Counted from the stretch's first letter, positions 1 to 6,764 are shown. The stretch: 16,468 nt of DNA from AC-32 sp035455445 (GCA_035455445.1 DATIFC010000151.1:1-16468); one strand, 5' to 3'. Notes: a model not told the origin generated them from the letters alone. Numbers and translations are program-made.

Positions 1-288
1 GAGCATCACGGCACTCCCATCGTCCAGCGGATGCGCAGCCGGCGCCTCCGGGTGAACCCACTCGACGTCGAGGTCGAGGGTGCCGAAGAACGGCGACCCG
101 GCCGCAAGCGGCAGCACCGTGGCGCAGACGTCGTGGACGAAGCCCGGCAGCGTCAGCTCCTCCGAGTGGAGCCCGCCGCCGACGCCGTCGGCCGCCTCTC
201 GCACCTCGACCTCCACCCCGGCCTGCAGGAGGACGATCGCCGCCGCGAGGCCGTTCGGCCCCGAGCCGACGACCAGAGCGCGACTCAC
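1..288 (-). CDS. FAD-dependent oxidoreductase, phytoene-desaturase-like (N-terminal part)
   Basis: This is the first 96 codons of a gene that continues past the window start. The protein opens with MSRALVVGSGPNGLAAAI, a Rossmann dinucleotide-binding fold with the GxGxxG pattern at residues 8-13. An acidic residue follows at the end of the second strand (VEVREAADGVGGG), as expected for binding the FAD adenosine. The later stretch HDVCATVLPLAAGSPFF is typical of the actinobacterial phytoene-dehydrogenase-like NAD(P)/FAD oxidoreductases. The GTG start overlaps the TGA stop of the upstream LigD-type gene by 4 bp (GTGA), so the two are probably translationally coupled. The substrate cannot be told from this fragment. 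Many members of this family have no known reaction, so a carotenoid role is only one possibility. Confidence 0.85.
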   Translation of the reverse strand, partial: MSRALVVGSGPNGLAAAIVLLQAGVEVEVREAADGVGGGLHSEELTLPGFVHDVCATVLPLAAGSPFFGTLDLDVEWVHPEAPAAHPLDDGSAVML

Positions 289-1202
289 TCCGCGCGGAAC
301 CGCCGCAGCGCCGGGCCGAGCGCCTGCCCGCCGCGCAGCACCGGCTCGAAGAGGTCGCCGTGCTTCTCCACGCGGGCGAGCACCTCCCGCCGCCCGAAGT
401 CGCGCGGCCGCACCTTCTCGCCGAGCTCCTCCCAGCGCAGCGGGGTCGAGACAGGCGCGCCGGGCTTCGGCCGCACCGAGTAGGCGGACGCGATCGTCTT
501 GCCGTGCCCGTTCTGGCGATGGTCGACGAGGACGCCGCGCCGCTTCTTCTTCAGCCACTCCGTCGTCACGAGGCCCGGGTTCTCCGCTTCCAGCTGCCGC
601 GACACCTGCTCCGCGAAGTCGTACGTGTCGCGGTACGAGTAGCGGCGCGCGATCGGCAGGAGCACGTGGATCCCGTCCGCGCCGCTCGTCTTCACGTACG
701 AGCGCAGCTCCAGCTTCTCGAGCGCGTCGCGGACGAGGTGCGCGACCCGGACGGCCTGGGCGAAGCCGTTGCGCGACTCCGGGGGGTCGAGGTCGAAGAC
801 GACGTAGTCCGGCCGCTCCGGCCTGTCGACCCGCGAGTACCAGGCGTTCATGTCGATGCAGTTCATCTGCACCATCCAGACGACCGCCGCCGGCTCGTTC
901 ACGAGCGCGAAGTCGACGAGCCGCGAGCCACCCTCGCGAGGCCAGGTCCGAAACTGCCGTGTCGGAACCCACGACGGCTTCCCCTTCGGCGCCTGCTTCG
1001 CGAAGTACGGCTGCGCCTCGATCCCGTGGGGGTAGCGCTTGAGCGTGAACGGCCGGTTGCAGAGGTGCGGCACGAGCGCCGGCCCGATCTCGGCGTAGTA
1101 CTCCGCGAGATCGCCCTTCGTGACCCCGTCGCCAGGGAAGAGCACCCGCTCGGCGCTCGTGAGGCGCACGGTGCGGCGGCCGACGCGCAGCTCGTCGCTC
1201 AC
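285..1202 (-). CDS. ligD: Stand-alone LigD-type polymerase/primase domain (NHEJ)
   Basis: A 305-residue archaeo-eukaryotic primase superfamily protein matching the polymerase domain of bacterial LigD, the enzyme that fills gaps and adds nucleotides at double-strand breaks during Ku-dependent end joining. The metal-binding pair is visible in VVFDLDPPES (D137, D139), with KTSGADGIHV at 171-180 (H179) and a third acidic site in LVDHRQN (D227). These match the catalytic positions of mycobacterial LigD-Pol. The length is that of the polymerase domain alone; no ligase or phosphoesterase domain is fused. The open frame extends upstream to 1520, but that extension is arginine-rich out-of-frame translation of the methyltransferase gene. 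The GTG at 1202 overlaps that gene's TGA by 4 bp (GTGA) and precedes the family's N-terminal motif (RTVRLTSAERVLFPGDGVTK). No Ku gene is in the window, so the repair role rests on homology. Confidence 0.92.
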   Translation of the reverse strand: MSDELRVGRRTVRLTSAERVLFPGDGVTKGDLAEYYAEIGPALVPHLCNRPFTLKRYPHGIEAQPYFAKQAPKGKPSWVPTRQFRTWPREGGSRLVDFALVNEPAAVVWMVQMNCIDMNAWYSRVDRPERPDYVVFDLDPPESRNGFAQAVRVAHLVRDALEKLELRSYVKTSGADGIHVLLPIARRYSYRDTYDFAEQVSRQLEAENPGLVTTEWLKKKRRGVLVDHRQNGHGKTIASAYSVRPKPGAPVSTPLRWEELGEKVRPRDFGRREVLARVEKHGDLFEPVLRGGQALGPALRRFRAE

Positions 1203-1915
1203 CGCGAGAGGCGCGTCCAGACGAGCTCGTGCCGGAGCGGCAGCAGGTAGAGCCCTCCCAGCAGCGGGCGGACCCGTGCGAACAGCGTCTTGCGCTCGCC
1301 GTCCGGGAGCGCGGCGAGGGCGCTCGTCGTCGAGTAGAGCGTGAGCAGCTCGTCCGGCCCGACGGTCAGCTCGTCGTCGTCCCGCTCGTAGCGCAGCGGC
1401 TCGAACGCCGACGAGGCGAAGGCGTCGTCCCACGGCGGCCGGCGGTGCGCGAGGGAGCGCTGGTACGGCTCGCTGAGCGGCTCGAGCACCGCGTCGGGGA
1501 GCGGCGGCTCGGTCTCCCACCAGTGCGTGGAGACGACCGCGACCCCGCCGCGCGACCGCAGCACGCGGACGAGCTCCGGGATCGCCGCCGCGGGGTCGAA
1601 CCAGTGGAACGCCTCGCCCACGAAGACCGCGTCGACGCTCCCCTCGTCGAGCGGGATGGCCTCGGCGCTCCCGGCGAGCGCCCCGCCGTGCACCGCCCGC
1701 ATCCGCTCGTCGGGCTCGACCGCGACGACCTCGCCGAACCGTCGCGCGAGCTCTCGCGTCAGCCGGCCCGTGCCCGCGGCGAGGTCGAGGACGCGCGAGC
1801 CGGCACCGAGCCCGAGCGCCTCCTGCGCCCGGTCGAGCAGCGGCCGCGAGTACGGCGGGCGGACGCGGTGATAGGTCTCCGCGACGTTCCCGAAGCTGAG
1901 CCCGAGCTCAGGCAC
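1199..1915 (-). CDS. Class I SAM-dependent methyltransferase (second of a tandem pair)
   Basis: A 238-residue methyltransferase of the Methyltransf_11/UbiE-like type. Motif I is VLDLAAGTG (42-50), the acidic ribose-binding end of strand 2 is in VAVEPDE, and EAIPLDEGSVDAVF followed by GEAFHWF forms the motif II/post-I region. The substrate is not recognisable. The N-terminal FGNVAETYHRVRPPYS resembles the equivalent part of the neighbour upstream, and the two share motif spacing, so they are tandem paralogues. The GTG at 1915 is chosen because it precedes this conserved block and overlaps the end of the upstream methyltransferase by 8 bp. The open frame continues upstream to 2002 without homology. 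Its stop overlaps the start of the LigD-type gene (GTGA). The protein is probably cytosolic, with no signal or membrane segment. Confidence 0.9.
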   Translation of the reverse strand: MPELGLSFGNVAETYHRVRPPYSRPLLDRAQEALGLGAGSRVLDLAAGTGRLTRELARRFGEVVAVEPDERMRAVHGGALAGSAEAIPLDEGSVDAVFVGEAFHWFDPAAAIPELVRVLRSRGGVAVVSTHWWETEPPLPDAVLEPLSEPYQRSLAHRRPPWDDAFASSAFEPLRYERDDDELTVGPDELLTLYSTTSALAALPDGERKTLFARVRPLLGGLYLLPLRHELVWTRLSR

Positions 1916-2615
1916 GCGCCGCCCACTCGAAGTTCGCGCGCATGCGGAAGGCGTACTCGCCCTCGGGCAGCATCGCCGCCAGCTCCGCGAGCACCTCGTC
2001 ACGGTCGTCGCGGCTCGCGATCCAGCTGACCGACGCGGCGAAGGCGAGCACGTCGTCGCGGCTCGCGCGCTGCTCGTGGTCGACCGCGCCGGCGTGCGCC
2101 TCCCCGAACGGCGTGCCGTCGAAGAGGTCGTCCGGGATCGGAGGCGGCGGCATCGCCGCGTGCAGCTCGTCCAGCCGCGCGCGATAGTCGGGCGGGAGCG
2201 GGCTCGGGTCGATCTCCTCGTTCCACAGGCGCGCGAGCACCCCGCCGGGCCGCAGAACGCGCGCGATCTCGGCCACCGCGATCTCGTTCGCGAACCAGTG
2301 AAACGCCTGCCCGGTGAAGACGGCGTCCACCACGCCGTCGCCGAGCGGGATCGCCTCCGCGACCCCCGGCAGCCCCTCCGCCTTCGGCACGAGCTCGGCG
2401 AGGATCGCGCGCAGCTCGGAGAGCGGCTCGACCGCGATCACGCGCGCGTAGCGGGCGGCGAGGACGCGCGTCAGCTTCCCGGTTCCCGCGCCGAGGTCGA
2501 GCACCGTCGCCTCGTCGGCGATCGGCAGAGGGCCGAGCACCTCGGGCGGATAGCCCGGGCGTCCGCGCTCGTATTCCCAGGCGGCGCGATGGAAGCTGCG
2601 CGACTGCTCGCTCAG
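1908..2615 (-). CDS. Class I SAM-dependent methyltransferase (first of a tandem pair), probable CTG start
   Basis: A 235-residue methyltransferase with motif I VLDLGAGTGKLT (38-49), the acidic AVEP at 61-64, and EAIPLGDGVVDAVFTGQAFHWF around 87-108. It is paralogous to the next gene. The N-terminal block FHRAAWEYERGRPGYP is characteristic of this family, so the start must lie before it. There is no in-frame ATG or GTG between this block and the interior of the acyl-CoA dehydrogenase gene. The only sensible start is CTG at 2615, which overlaps the upstream TGA stop (CTGA) and has AGGAG four bases before it. The next in-frame GTG, within the EVL at residues 25-27, would delete the conserved block. 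The open frame runs up to 3677, but that part is a shadow of the dehydrogenase. The substrate is unknown. Confidence 0.85.
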   Translation of the reverse strand: MSEQSRSFHRAAWEYERGRPGYPPEVLGPLPIADEATVLDLGAGTGKLTRVLAARYARVIAVEPLSELRAILAELVPKAEGLPGVAEAIPLGDGVVDAVFTGQAFHWFANEIAVAEIARVLRPGGVLARLWNEEIDPSPLPPDYRARLDELHAAMPPPPIPDDLFDGTPFGEAHAGAVDHEQRASRDDVLAFAASVSWIASRDDRDEVLAELAAMLPEGEYAFRMRANFEWAARA

Positions 2616-3793
2616 CCGACTCCTGTCAGCAGCGACGACCGCTGCTCCTTCACCATCTCGCGCGCGATCACGAGGCGCTGGATCTGGTTCGTCCCCTCGT
2701 AGATCTGCGTGATCTTCGCGTCGCGCATCATCCGCTCGACCGGGTACTCCTGGATGTAGCCGTACCCGCCGAGGATCTGCACGGCGTCGGTGGTGACCTC
2801 CATCGCGACGTCGGTGCAGTAGAGCTTCGCCATCGCCGAGATCTTCGTCAGGTCGGAGCCGTCGGCGCCCTCGTCGATCAGCTGCCCGCACTTGTAGAGC
2901 AGCCCGCGCGCGGCCTCGCACTTGGTCTCCATGTCGGCGAGGGTGGCAGCGATCAGCTGGTGCTGGGCGATCGGCTTGCCCATCGTCTCGCGGCTCTTCG
3001 CGTACTCGAGCGCGTAGTCCGTCGCGCCCTGCGCGAGGCCGAGGCCCTGTGCCCCGATCCCGGGCCGCGAGCGGTCGAGGATCCGCATCGCGAGGCGGAA
3101 GCCGTCGCCCTCCTCGCCGAGCAGGTTCTCGGCCGGGATGCGGCAGTCGTCGAAGAAGATCTCGCCGGTCGTCGAGCCCTTGATCCCCATCTTGGGCTCG
3201 ATCCGCCCGACCTCGAACCCGGGCGCGTCGGCCTCGACGACGAACGCCGAGATGCCGGAGTGCCCGGCCTCGGGGTCGGTCTTCGCGAACACGACGTAGA
3301 GGTGCGCGACCCCCGCGTTGGTGATGAAGCGCTTGCCGCCGTTGATGACGTACTCGTCGCCCTCGCGCCGCGCCTCGGTGCGCATCGCGGCCGAGTCGGA
3401 GCCCGAGCCGGGCTCGGTCAGCGCGTAGGCCGGCAGCCACTCGCCGCTCGCCAGGCTCGGCAGCCAGCGGGCCTTCTGCTCGTCGCTGGCGGCGAGCTTG
3501 ATCCCGAGCGAGCCGAGCTCCTGCACCGCGAGGATCAGGCCGGTCGTCGCGCAGACCTTCGAGAGCTCCTCGATCGCGACCAGCACCATCAGCGCACCGG
3601 TGCCCGTGCCGCCGTGCTGCTCCTCGAAGGGCAGCCCGAGCAGGTCGTGCTCGCGCATCAGCTCGACCATGTCCCACGGGAACTCGGCCGACTTGTCGAT
3701 CTCGGCCGCGCGCGGGGCCACGCGCTCCCGCGCGAGGTCGCGAACGAGGTCGCGGATCTCGCGCTGCTCGGCGCTCAGCGGCTCGCTCGGCAC
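2612..3793 (-). CDS. Acyl-CoA dehydrogenase
   Basis: A 393-residue flavoprotein of full family length, catalysing the FAD-dependent alpha,beta-dehydrogenation of an acyl-CoA and passing electrons to ETF. The N-terminal helical domain runs to about residue 118. Signature 1 is AYALTEPGSGSD (122-133), the middle beta domain covers about 120-225, and the C-terminal helical domain carries QILGGYGYIQEYPVERMMRD (339-358). The catalytic base is the glutamate in IYEGTNQIQR (E366), the position used by short/medium-chain and butyryl-CoA type enzymes. The start is GTG at 3793. Only 10 bp separate it from the DUF1326 gene upstream, and its stop overlaps the following methyltransferase. It closely resembles short-chain acyl-CoA dehydrogenases, but chain length cannot be fixed from sequence alone. 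No ETF or hydratase gene is nearby. Confidence 0.95.
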   Translation of the reverse strand: MPSEPLSAEQREIRDLVRDLARERVAPRAAEIDKSAEFPWDMVELMREHDLLGLPFEEQHGGTGTGALMVLVAIEELSKVCATTGLILAVQELGSLGIKLAASDEQKARWLPSLASGEWLPAYALTEPGSGSDSAAMRTEARREGDEYVINGGKRFITNAGVAHLYVVFAKTDPEAGHSGISAFVVEADAPGFEVGRIEPKMGIKGSTTGEIFFDDCRIPAENLLGEEGDGFRLAMRILDRSRPGIGAQGLGLAQGATDYALEYAKSRETMGKPIAQHQLIAATLADMETKCEAARGLLYKCGQLIDEGADGSDLTKISAMAKLYCTDVAMEVTTDAVQILGGYGYIQEYPVERMMRDAKITQIYEGTNQIQRLVIAREMVKEQRSSLLTGVG

Positions 3794-3803
3794 GGGCGCC
3801 AGT

Positions 3804-4421
3804 CTAGACCGGGCCGTGGTAGTCGAAGTCGCTCTCGAAGCCGCACCTGCCGCGGAAGGCGAACTCGAGCTCGCCGTCGCTCACCTCGAGCGTCTCCGCG
3901 TGGACCTCGCGGCCGGCTCGCTCGTGGCCGGGGATCACGCACGTGACGATCTCGTCACTCTCCACGGGACCGGCGATCCGGACGTAGACGTGGCGGCCGG
4001 CGCGGAACCAGCCACGGCCCGGAACGTGCTCGATCTCGATCTCCGCCGGGCGCACGGCGAGGAGGTGGCTCGGCTTCCACGCCCAGGGGAAGTGCTCGAC
4101 CTGCGAGCCGGGCAGGCGGCCGGTGAAGATCGCCTCCAGCGCCTCGCGCTGCGGCGCGTCGCCGCGCTCGTCCACGTAGAGGACGAAGCTCCACGGCGAG
4201 CCCTCCTCGTCGTCGCTGTAGCGGAGCGAGAGCACCACGCCCAGGCCGTCGAGCGCGACGCCGTCCGCGTGGCCCTCGGCGATCCGCCAGGAGAGCGCGC
4301 CGAGGCAGATCCCCTCGGTGGAGCGTCCGCCCATCACCCCGTCGAGCCGTCGGCAGGGACAGATCGCCTCGCAGTTGCAGGACTCGAGGTACGAGCCCGA
4401 GACGCTCCAGGCGGCGGCCAT
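3804..4421 (-). CDS. DUF1326 domain protein
   Basis: A 205-residue protein matching the DUF1326 family in length and in its N-terminal signature. The sequence WSVSGSYLESCNCEAICPC carries cysteines at 15, 17, 21 and 23, with a fifth at 39. The clustered cysteines suggest metal binding or redox chemistry, but no function is established for the family. There is no signal peptide or membrane segment, and the rest is soluble beta-rich sequence. The ATG at 4421 is chosen because the family signature begins immediately after it; the open frame extends upstream only as low-complexity arginine/alanine sequence. The gene lies 11 bp after the small hypothetical gene and 10 bp before the acyl-CoA dehydrogenase, so all are probably on one transcript. 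The usual DUF2182 partner of some DUF1326 genes is not seen here. Confidence 0.85.
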   Translation of the reverse strand: MAAAWSVSGSYLESCNCEAICPCRRLDGVMGGRSTEGICLGALSWRIAEGHADGVALDGLGVVLSLRYSDDEEGSPWSFVLYVDERGDAPQREALEAIFTGRLPGSQVEHFPWAWKPSHLLAVRPAEIEIEHVPGRGWFRAGRHVYVRIAGPVESDEIVTCVIPGHERAGREVHAETLEVSDGELEFAFRGRCGFESDFDYHGPV

Positions 4422-4432
4422 GGGCGGCGAGT

Positions 4433-4639
4433 CTAGAGCAGGATCTCGAGCGCGAGCCGGGAGGGGCAACCGCGCTCCAGCAGCGCCACCGCGCGGTGCA
4501 GGTCGACCTGCTGCTCGCGCGCCAGCAGCTCGGCCTCGAAGCGCCTGCAGCCCGCGCGCCTCAGCTGCTCGCGGCGCCATGCGACGACCTCCTCGTAGGT
4601 GGCGCGAAGTCGCTGCGGCGCGATCGCGGCCACGATCAG
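4433..4639 (-). CDS. Small hypothetical protein, probable CTG start
   Basis: A short gene of about 68 codons that I do not recognise. The protein (IVAAIAPQRLRATYEEVVAW onward) is rich in Arg, Glu and Leu, looks mostly helical, and has no membrane segment or signal. It fills the space between the DUF192 and DUF1326 genes on the same strand. The start is uncertain. CTG at 4639 overlaps the upstream TGA (CTGA) with GGAGG five bases before it; GTG at 4633 has the same Shine-Dalgarno at 11 bases and would give 66 residues. I favour CTG on spacing and because the same CTGA arrangement occurs at the first methyltransferase gene. The coding claim rests on fit between neighbours, the Shine-Dalgarno and non-random composition. 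Confidence 0.6.
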   Translation of the reverse strand: MIVAAIAPQRLRATYEEVVAWRREQLRRAGCRRFEAELLAREQQVDLHRAVALLERGCPSRLALEILL

Positions 4640-5016
4640 CGCATCCTCCGCCTCAACCGCTCTCCCACGCGGATCCCGCGGGCCTTCGCCTCCCCGGCCG
4701 GGAGCTCCAGCGCGTGCCGCGCGCCGCGGCGGCCCGCGAGCCGCCAGGGCCGCACGTCGGCCGAGACCCCGACGACCTGCAAGGAGCGGTCGAGGAAGAC
4801 GACGTCGATCGGGAAGCGCATGAAGAACGTGTGCACCGAGGAGCTCGGGCTCAGGAGTAGGCCCTCCCCCCGCTCGAGCGTGCGCCGGCCGAGCAGGCCG
4901 CGGAGGCGCGAGAGGAAGCCGTCCGCGAGGGCGCACCGCTGCACGACGACGCGGCCGTCGCCGCCGGCGAGCTGCTCGACCCGGGCGCGCCTCGCTCCTG
5001 CGCTGGTTGCGATCAC
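4636..5016 (-). CDS. DUF192 family protein
   Basis: A 126-residue protein with the DUF192 core: GFLSRLRGLLGRRTL (33-47), GLLLSPSSSVHTFFMRFPID (52-71) and VVFLD (72-76), then a WRLAGRRGARHALELPAGEA segment (91-110). The function of the family is unknown. Most members have PC before the HTFFMRFPIDV motif, whereas here it reads SPSSS, so the usual cysteine is replaced by serine. No secretion signal is evident, although many family members are exported. The start is GTG at 5016. No Shine-Dalgarno is present, and a TAGCGT hexamer lies 6 bases upstream, suggesting leaderless transcription. It is the first gene of the long minus-strand run. DUF192 genes are often found close to Tad loci in actinobacteria, and here it is about 1.8 kb from one. 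Confidence 0.85.
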   Translation of the reverse strand: MIATSAGARRARVEQLAGGDGRVVVQRCALADGFLSRLRGLLGRRTLERGEGLLLSPSSSVHTFFMRFPIDVVFLDRSLQVVGVSADVRPWRLAGRRGARHALELPAGEAKARGIRVGERLRRRMR

Positions 5017-5022
5017 CCCCGG

Positions 5023-5028
5023 ACGCTA
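5023..5028 (-). promoter_or_regulatory. Candidate -10 element for the DUF192-led operon
   Basis: On the minus strand TAGCGT fits the TAnnnT form of a -10 hexamer and sits 6 bases before the GTG start at 5016, which would place the transcript start at or next to the start codon. No convincing -35 is seen. It is supported mainly by the absence of a Shine-Dalgarno and by the same geometry at 16062-16067. Confidence 0.3.
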
Positions 5029-5049
5029 GGGGCACGAGCGCGTGAAGCC

Positions 5050-5110
5050 ACCCCTCCGGGGTCTAGCCCGACCCCGACCGAAGTCGGGCGCCGGCGACAC
5101 GCCCCGGGGC
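5050..5110. repeat. Three short inverted repeats in the divergent intergenic region
   Basis: Between the DUF192 gene and the small membrane-protein gene lie ACCCC-TCC-GGGGT (5050-5062), CCCGAC-CGAA-GTCGGG (5073-5088) and the perfect palindrome GCCCCGGGGC (5101-5110). The second is a 6-bp stem closing a CGAA tetraloop. They could be operator sites or RNA hairpins in a leader. Short palindromes are common in DNA this rich in GC, so the clustering is suggestive rather than decisive. Confidence 0.4.
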
Positions 5111-5122
5111 TTCAATTCGGTC

Positions 5123-5458
5123 GTGACCTCTACGGATGCCCGCGTCCTCGACCAGATCGCGCCGCGAGCGCCGGCGCGGTGGCACCGCAAGGCGCTCGCG
5201 GCGGCCCTGCTCGTCGCCGTCGCCCTCGCGGCGGTCGCGACCTGGCTGAGAGTGGCCCATACGATCCGCCACCCGCACCCGGTCAGGATCACCAGGCAGC
5301 CGCGGGTCTCCGCGCTCGTCTGGTCGGGCCGGGTGTTCGTCGACGCCGCGACCTTCAAGCGCTGGCTCGATGCGCGCGACGTGCCGTACGCGCAGTGGGC
5401 GCGCACCCACCCGCGAGCGGTGATGATCCTCGAGCGCGCCCACGGCCGCCGCCGATGA
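5123..5458 (+). CDS. Small single-pass membrane protein of unknown function
   Basis: A 111-residue protein I do not recognise. A basic N-terminal stretch (ARWHRK) is followed by one membrane helix, ALAAALLVAVALAAVATWL (about 25-43). A short soluble domain follows, with SALVWSGRVFVDAATFKRWL and a very basic C-terminus (RAHGRRR). The start is uncertain. The frame is open from an ATG at 5042, but the first 27 codons of that version cover the palindrome-rich intergenic stretch and look non-coding. GTG at 5123 is preferred: it precedes the structured protein and has a TTCAAT hexamer 6 bases upstream, compatible with a leaderless start. Its TGA overlaps the MoxR ATG by 4 bp (ATGA), implying coupling with the AAA+ gene. 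Confidence 0.6.
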   Translation: MTSTDARVLDQIAPRAPARWHRKALAAALLVAVALAAVATWLRVAHTIRHPHPVRITRQPRVSALVWSGRVFVDAATFKRWLDARDVPYAQWARTHPRAVMILERAHGRRR

Positions 5459-6399
5459 GCGCCGCGGCGAGGGCCACCGCGGACGCGGCGCAGCCGCTCG
5501 CCGTCCTGCGCGTCGAGATGCGCGAGGAGCTGGCGAAGGTCGTGGTCGGCTACGAGGAGGAGCTCGACCTGCTGCTCACCGCGGTCGTCGCCGGCGGGCA
5601 CGTGCTGCTCGAAGGCCCGCCGGGCGTGGCGAAGACGCTGCTCGCGGCCGGCCTCGCGCGCGTCCTCGGGGTCAAGTTCCGGCGCATCCAGTTCACTCCT
5701 GACACCACGCCGACGCACATCGTCGGCGAGACGGTCAAGAAGCTCGGCGAGCCGCAGTTCGTGCCCGGAGCGGTGTTCACGAACGTGCTGCTCGCGGACG
5801 AGATCAACCGGACGCCGCCGCGGACGCAGGCAGCCCTGCTCGAGGCGATGCAGGAGCGCCACGTCACGGTCGACGGGCGCATCCACCGGCTCCCTGCGCC
5901 GTTCGTCGTCATCGCGACCCAGAACCCGTTCGAGCAGATCGGGATCTTCCCGCTGCCGGAGTCGCAGCTCGACCGCTTCCTCTTCAAGCTCGAGCTCGGC
6001 TACGCGAGCGCCGAGCAGGAGGCCGACATCCTGCGCCTCCCGCACCACGGGCTGCTCCCCGACGTCGTCGGCGAGGTGCGGCCCCTGCTCGACATCGGCC
6101 GCCTCGACCGCGCCCAGCGCGAGCTGGACGGGACGCCGGTTCCGGACGCGGTCGTCCGGCGCTGCGTCGACATCGTCAGGGCGACCCGTGCGGCCGACGG
6201 GGTCGTGCTCGGCGCGAGCCCGCGGGCGGCGGTGCACCTGCTGACCGCCGCCAAGGCCCGGGCCCGGCTCGACGGGCGCGAGGTCGTGACGGAGGCGGAC
6301 GTCACCGAGATGGCGCCCGTCGTCCTCACGCACCGCCTGATCCTGGACGGCGGGGACCCGCACGAGGTCGTGCGCCTCGCCGTCGCCTCCGCCGCCTGA
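5455..6399 (+). CDS. MoxR-family AAA+ ATPase
   Basis: A 314-residue AAA+ ATPase of the MoxR family, whose members act as cytosolic chaperones for protein complexes, often with a von Willebrand A domain partner. Walker A is GPPGVAKT (54-61), Walker B VLLADEIN (111-118), and sensor 1 lies in ATQNP (154-158). The MoxR-typical stretches NRTPPRTQAALLEAMQERHV and PLPESQLDRFLFKL are present, and the C-terminal lid domain extends to LILDGGDPHE. The length is normal. The ATG at 5455 overlaps the stop of the preceding small membrane protein gene (ATGA). The frame is open further upstream only as a shadow of that gene. The usual neighbours (DUF58, transglutaminase, VWA genes) are absent. The nearest VWA domain is fused to TadB in the convergent operon at 7699-9555. 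Confidence 0.93.
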   Translation: MSAAARATADAAQPLAVLRVEMREELAKVVVGYEEELDLLLTAVVAGGHVLLEGPPGVAKTLLAAGLARVLGVKFRRIQFTPDTTPTHIVGETVKKLGEPQFVPGAVFTNVLLADEINRTPPRTQAALLEAMQERHVTVDGRIHRLPAPFVVIATQNPFEQIGIFPLPESQLDRFLFKLELGYASAEQEADILRLPHHGLLPDVVGEVRPLLDIGRLDRAQRELDGTPVPDAVVRRCVDIVRATRAADGVVLGASPRAAVHLLTAAKARARLDGREVVTEADVTEMAPVVLTHRLILDGGDPHEVVRLAVASAA

Positions 6400-6424
6400 G
6401 CGCCCGCCCGACCTGCCGGCGGGG

Positions 6425-6430
6425 TATGCT
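6425..6430 (+). promoter_or_regulatory. Candidate -10 element (TATGCT)
   Basis: TATGCT matches four of six bases of TATAAT and lies in the 65-bp gap between moxR and the small membrane-protein gene, 34 bases before the preferred GTG. No clear -35 is present at 16-18 bases upstream. If real, transcription would start near 6437 and the ATG at 6426 could not be the start of translation. Confidence 0.25.
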
Positions 6431-6464
6431 CGAGCCCGCTCGGCAACCTGTCGAAAGGGCGCCC

Positions 6465-6764
6465 GTGGACGGAAACACGATCCTGCTGGGGTTTTGCCTC
6501 GGTGGTGCGGCGCTCGCGCTCTGGCTCCTCGTCCGGTTCCCGGACGCCGGGCCGCGCCGGCTCACGAGCATCATCGCCGCCGTGATCGCGGTGGGCGTCC
6601 TGCTCGCGGTGGCGAGCCCGGTCTTCCAGGCGCTCGTCGGCCTCGGCGGCCTGGCGATCCCGCTCGGCCTCCTGGTCGTCGTGCTGCCGGCCCTGACCCT
6701 CGCGTTCTGGGTCTCCGGCTGCCTGCTGCGCGCGCTCGCGGGCCTGCCCGGCCTGCGCGGCTAG
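6465..6764 (+). CDS. Small multi-span membrane protein of unknown function
   Basis: A 99-residue hydrophobic protein without recognisable family. Three membrane helices are likely: ILLGFCLGGAALALWLLV (about 5-22), LTSIIAAVIAVGVLLAVA (33-50) and a long IPLGLLVVVLPALTLAFWVS (65-84). The loop between helices 1 and 2 is basic (RFPDAGPRR), which suggests that side is cytoplasmic. GTG at 6465 is preferred, with AAAGGG about 7 bases upstream; an in-frame ATG at 6426 would add 13 residues and overlap a TATGCT hexamer. It lies 65 bp after moxR on the same strand and ends 8 bp before the tadC stop on the opposite strand. A role with MoxR or the pilus membrane platform is possible by position only. Confidence 0.65.
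   Translation: MDGNTILLGFCLGGAALALWLLVRFPDAGPRRLTSIIAAVIAVGVLLAVASPVFQALVGLGGLAIPLGLLVVVLPALTLAFWVSGCLLRALAGLPGLRG

Noticed and set aside
285..1520. A longer LigD-type protein starting at 1520
   Set aside because: The extra 106 residues are arginine-rich shadow of the second methyltransferase. GTG at 1202 with a GTGA overlap fits the family N-terminus.
1908..3677. A 589-codon frame suggesting a fusion of an N-terminal domain to the first methyltransferase
   Set aside because: Its N-terminal 350 residues are out-of-frame translation of the acyl-CoA dehydrogenase gene; real methyltransferase sequence begins at 2615.
5042..5122. Upstream extension of the small membrane protein to ATG 5042
   Set aside because: It would translate the palindrome-rich intergenic region into Pro/Arg-rich sequence. 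GTG 5123 gives a cleaner protein, although this is not certain.
5026..6363. A 445-codon minus-strand open frame opposite moxR
   Set aside because: MoxR on the plus strand has complete Walker A, Walker B and sensor motifs. The antisense translation is low-complexity Arg/Asp.
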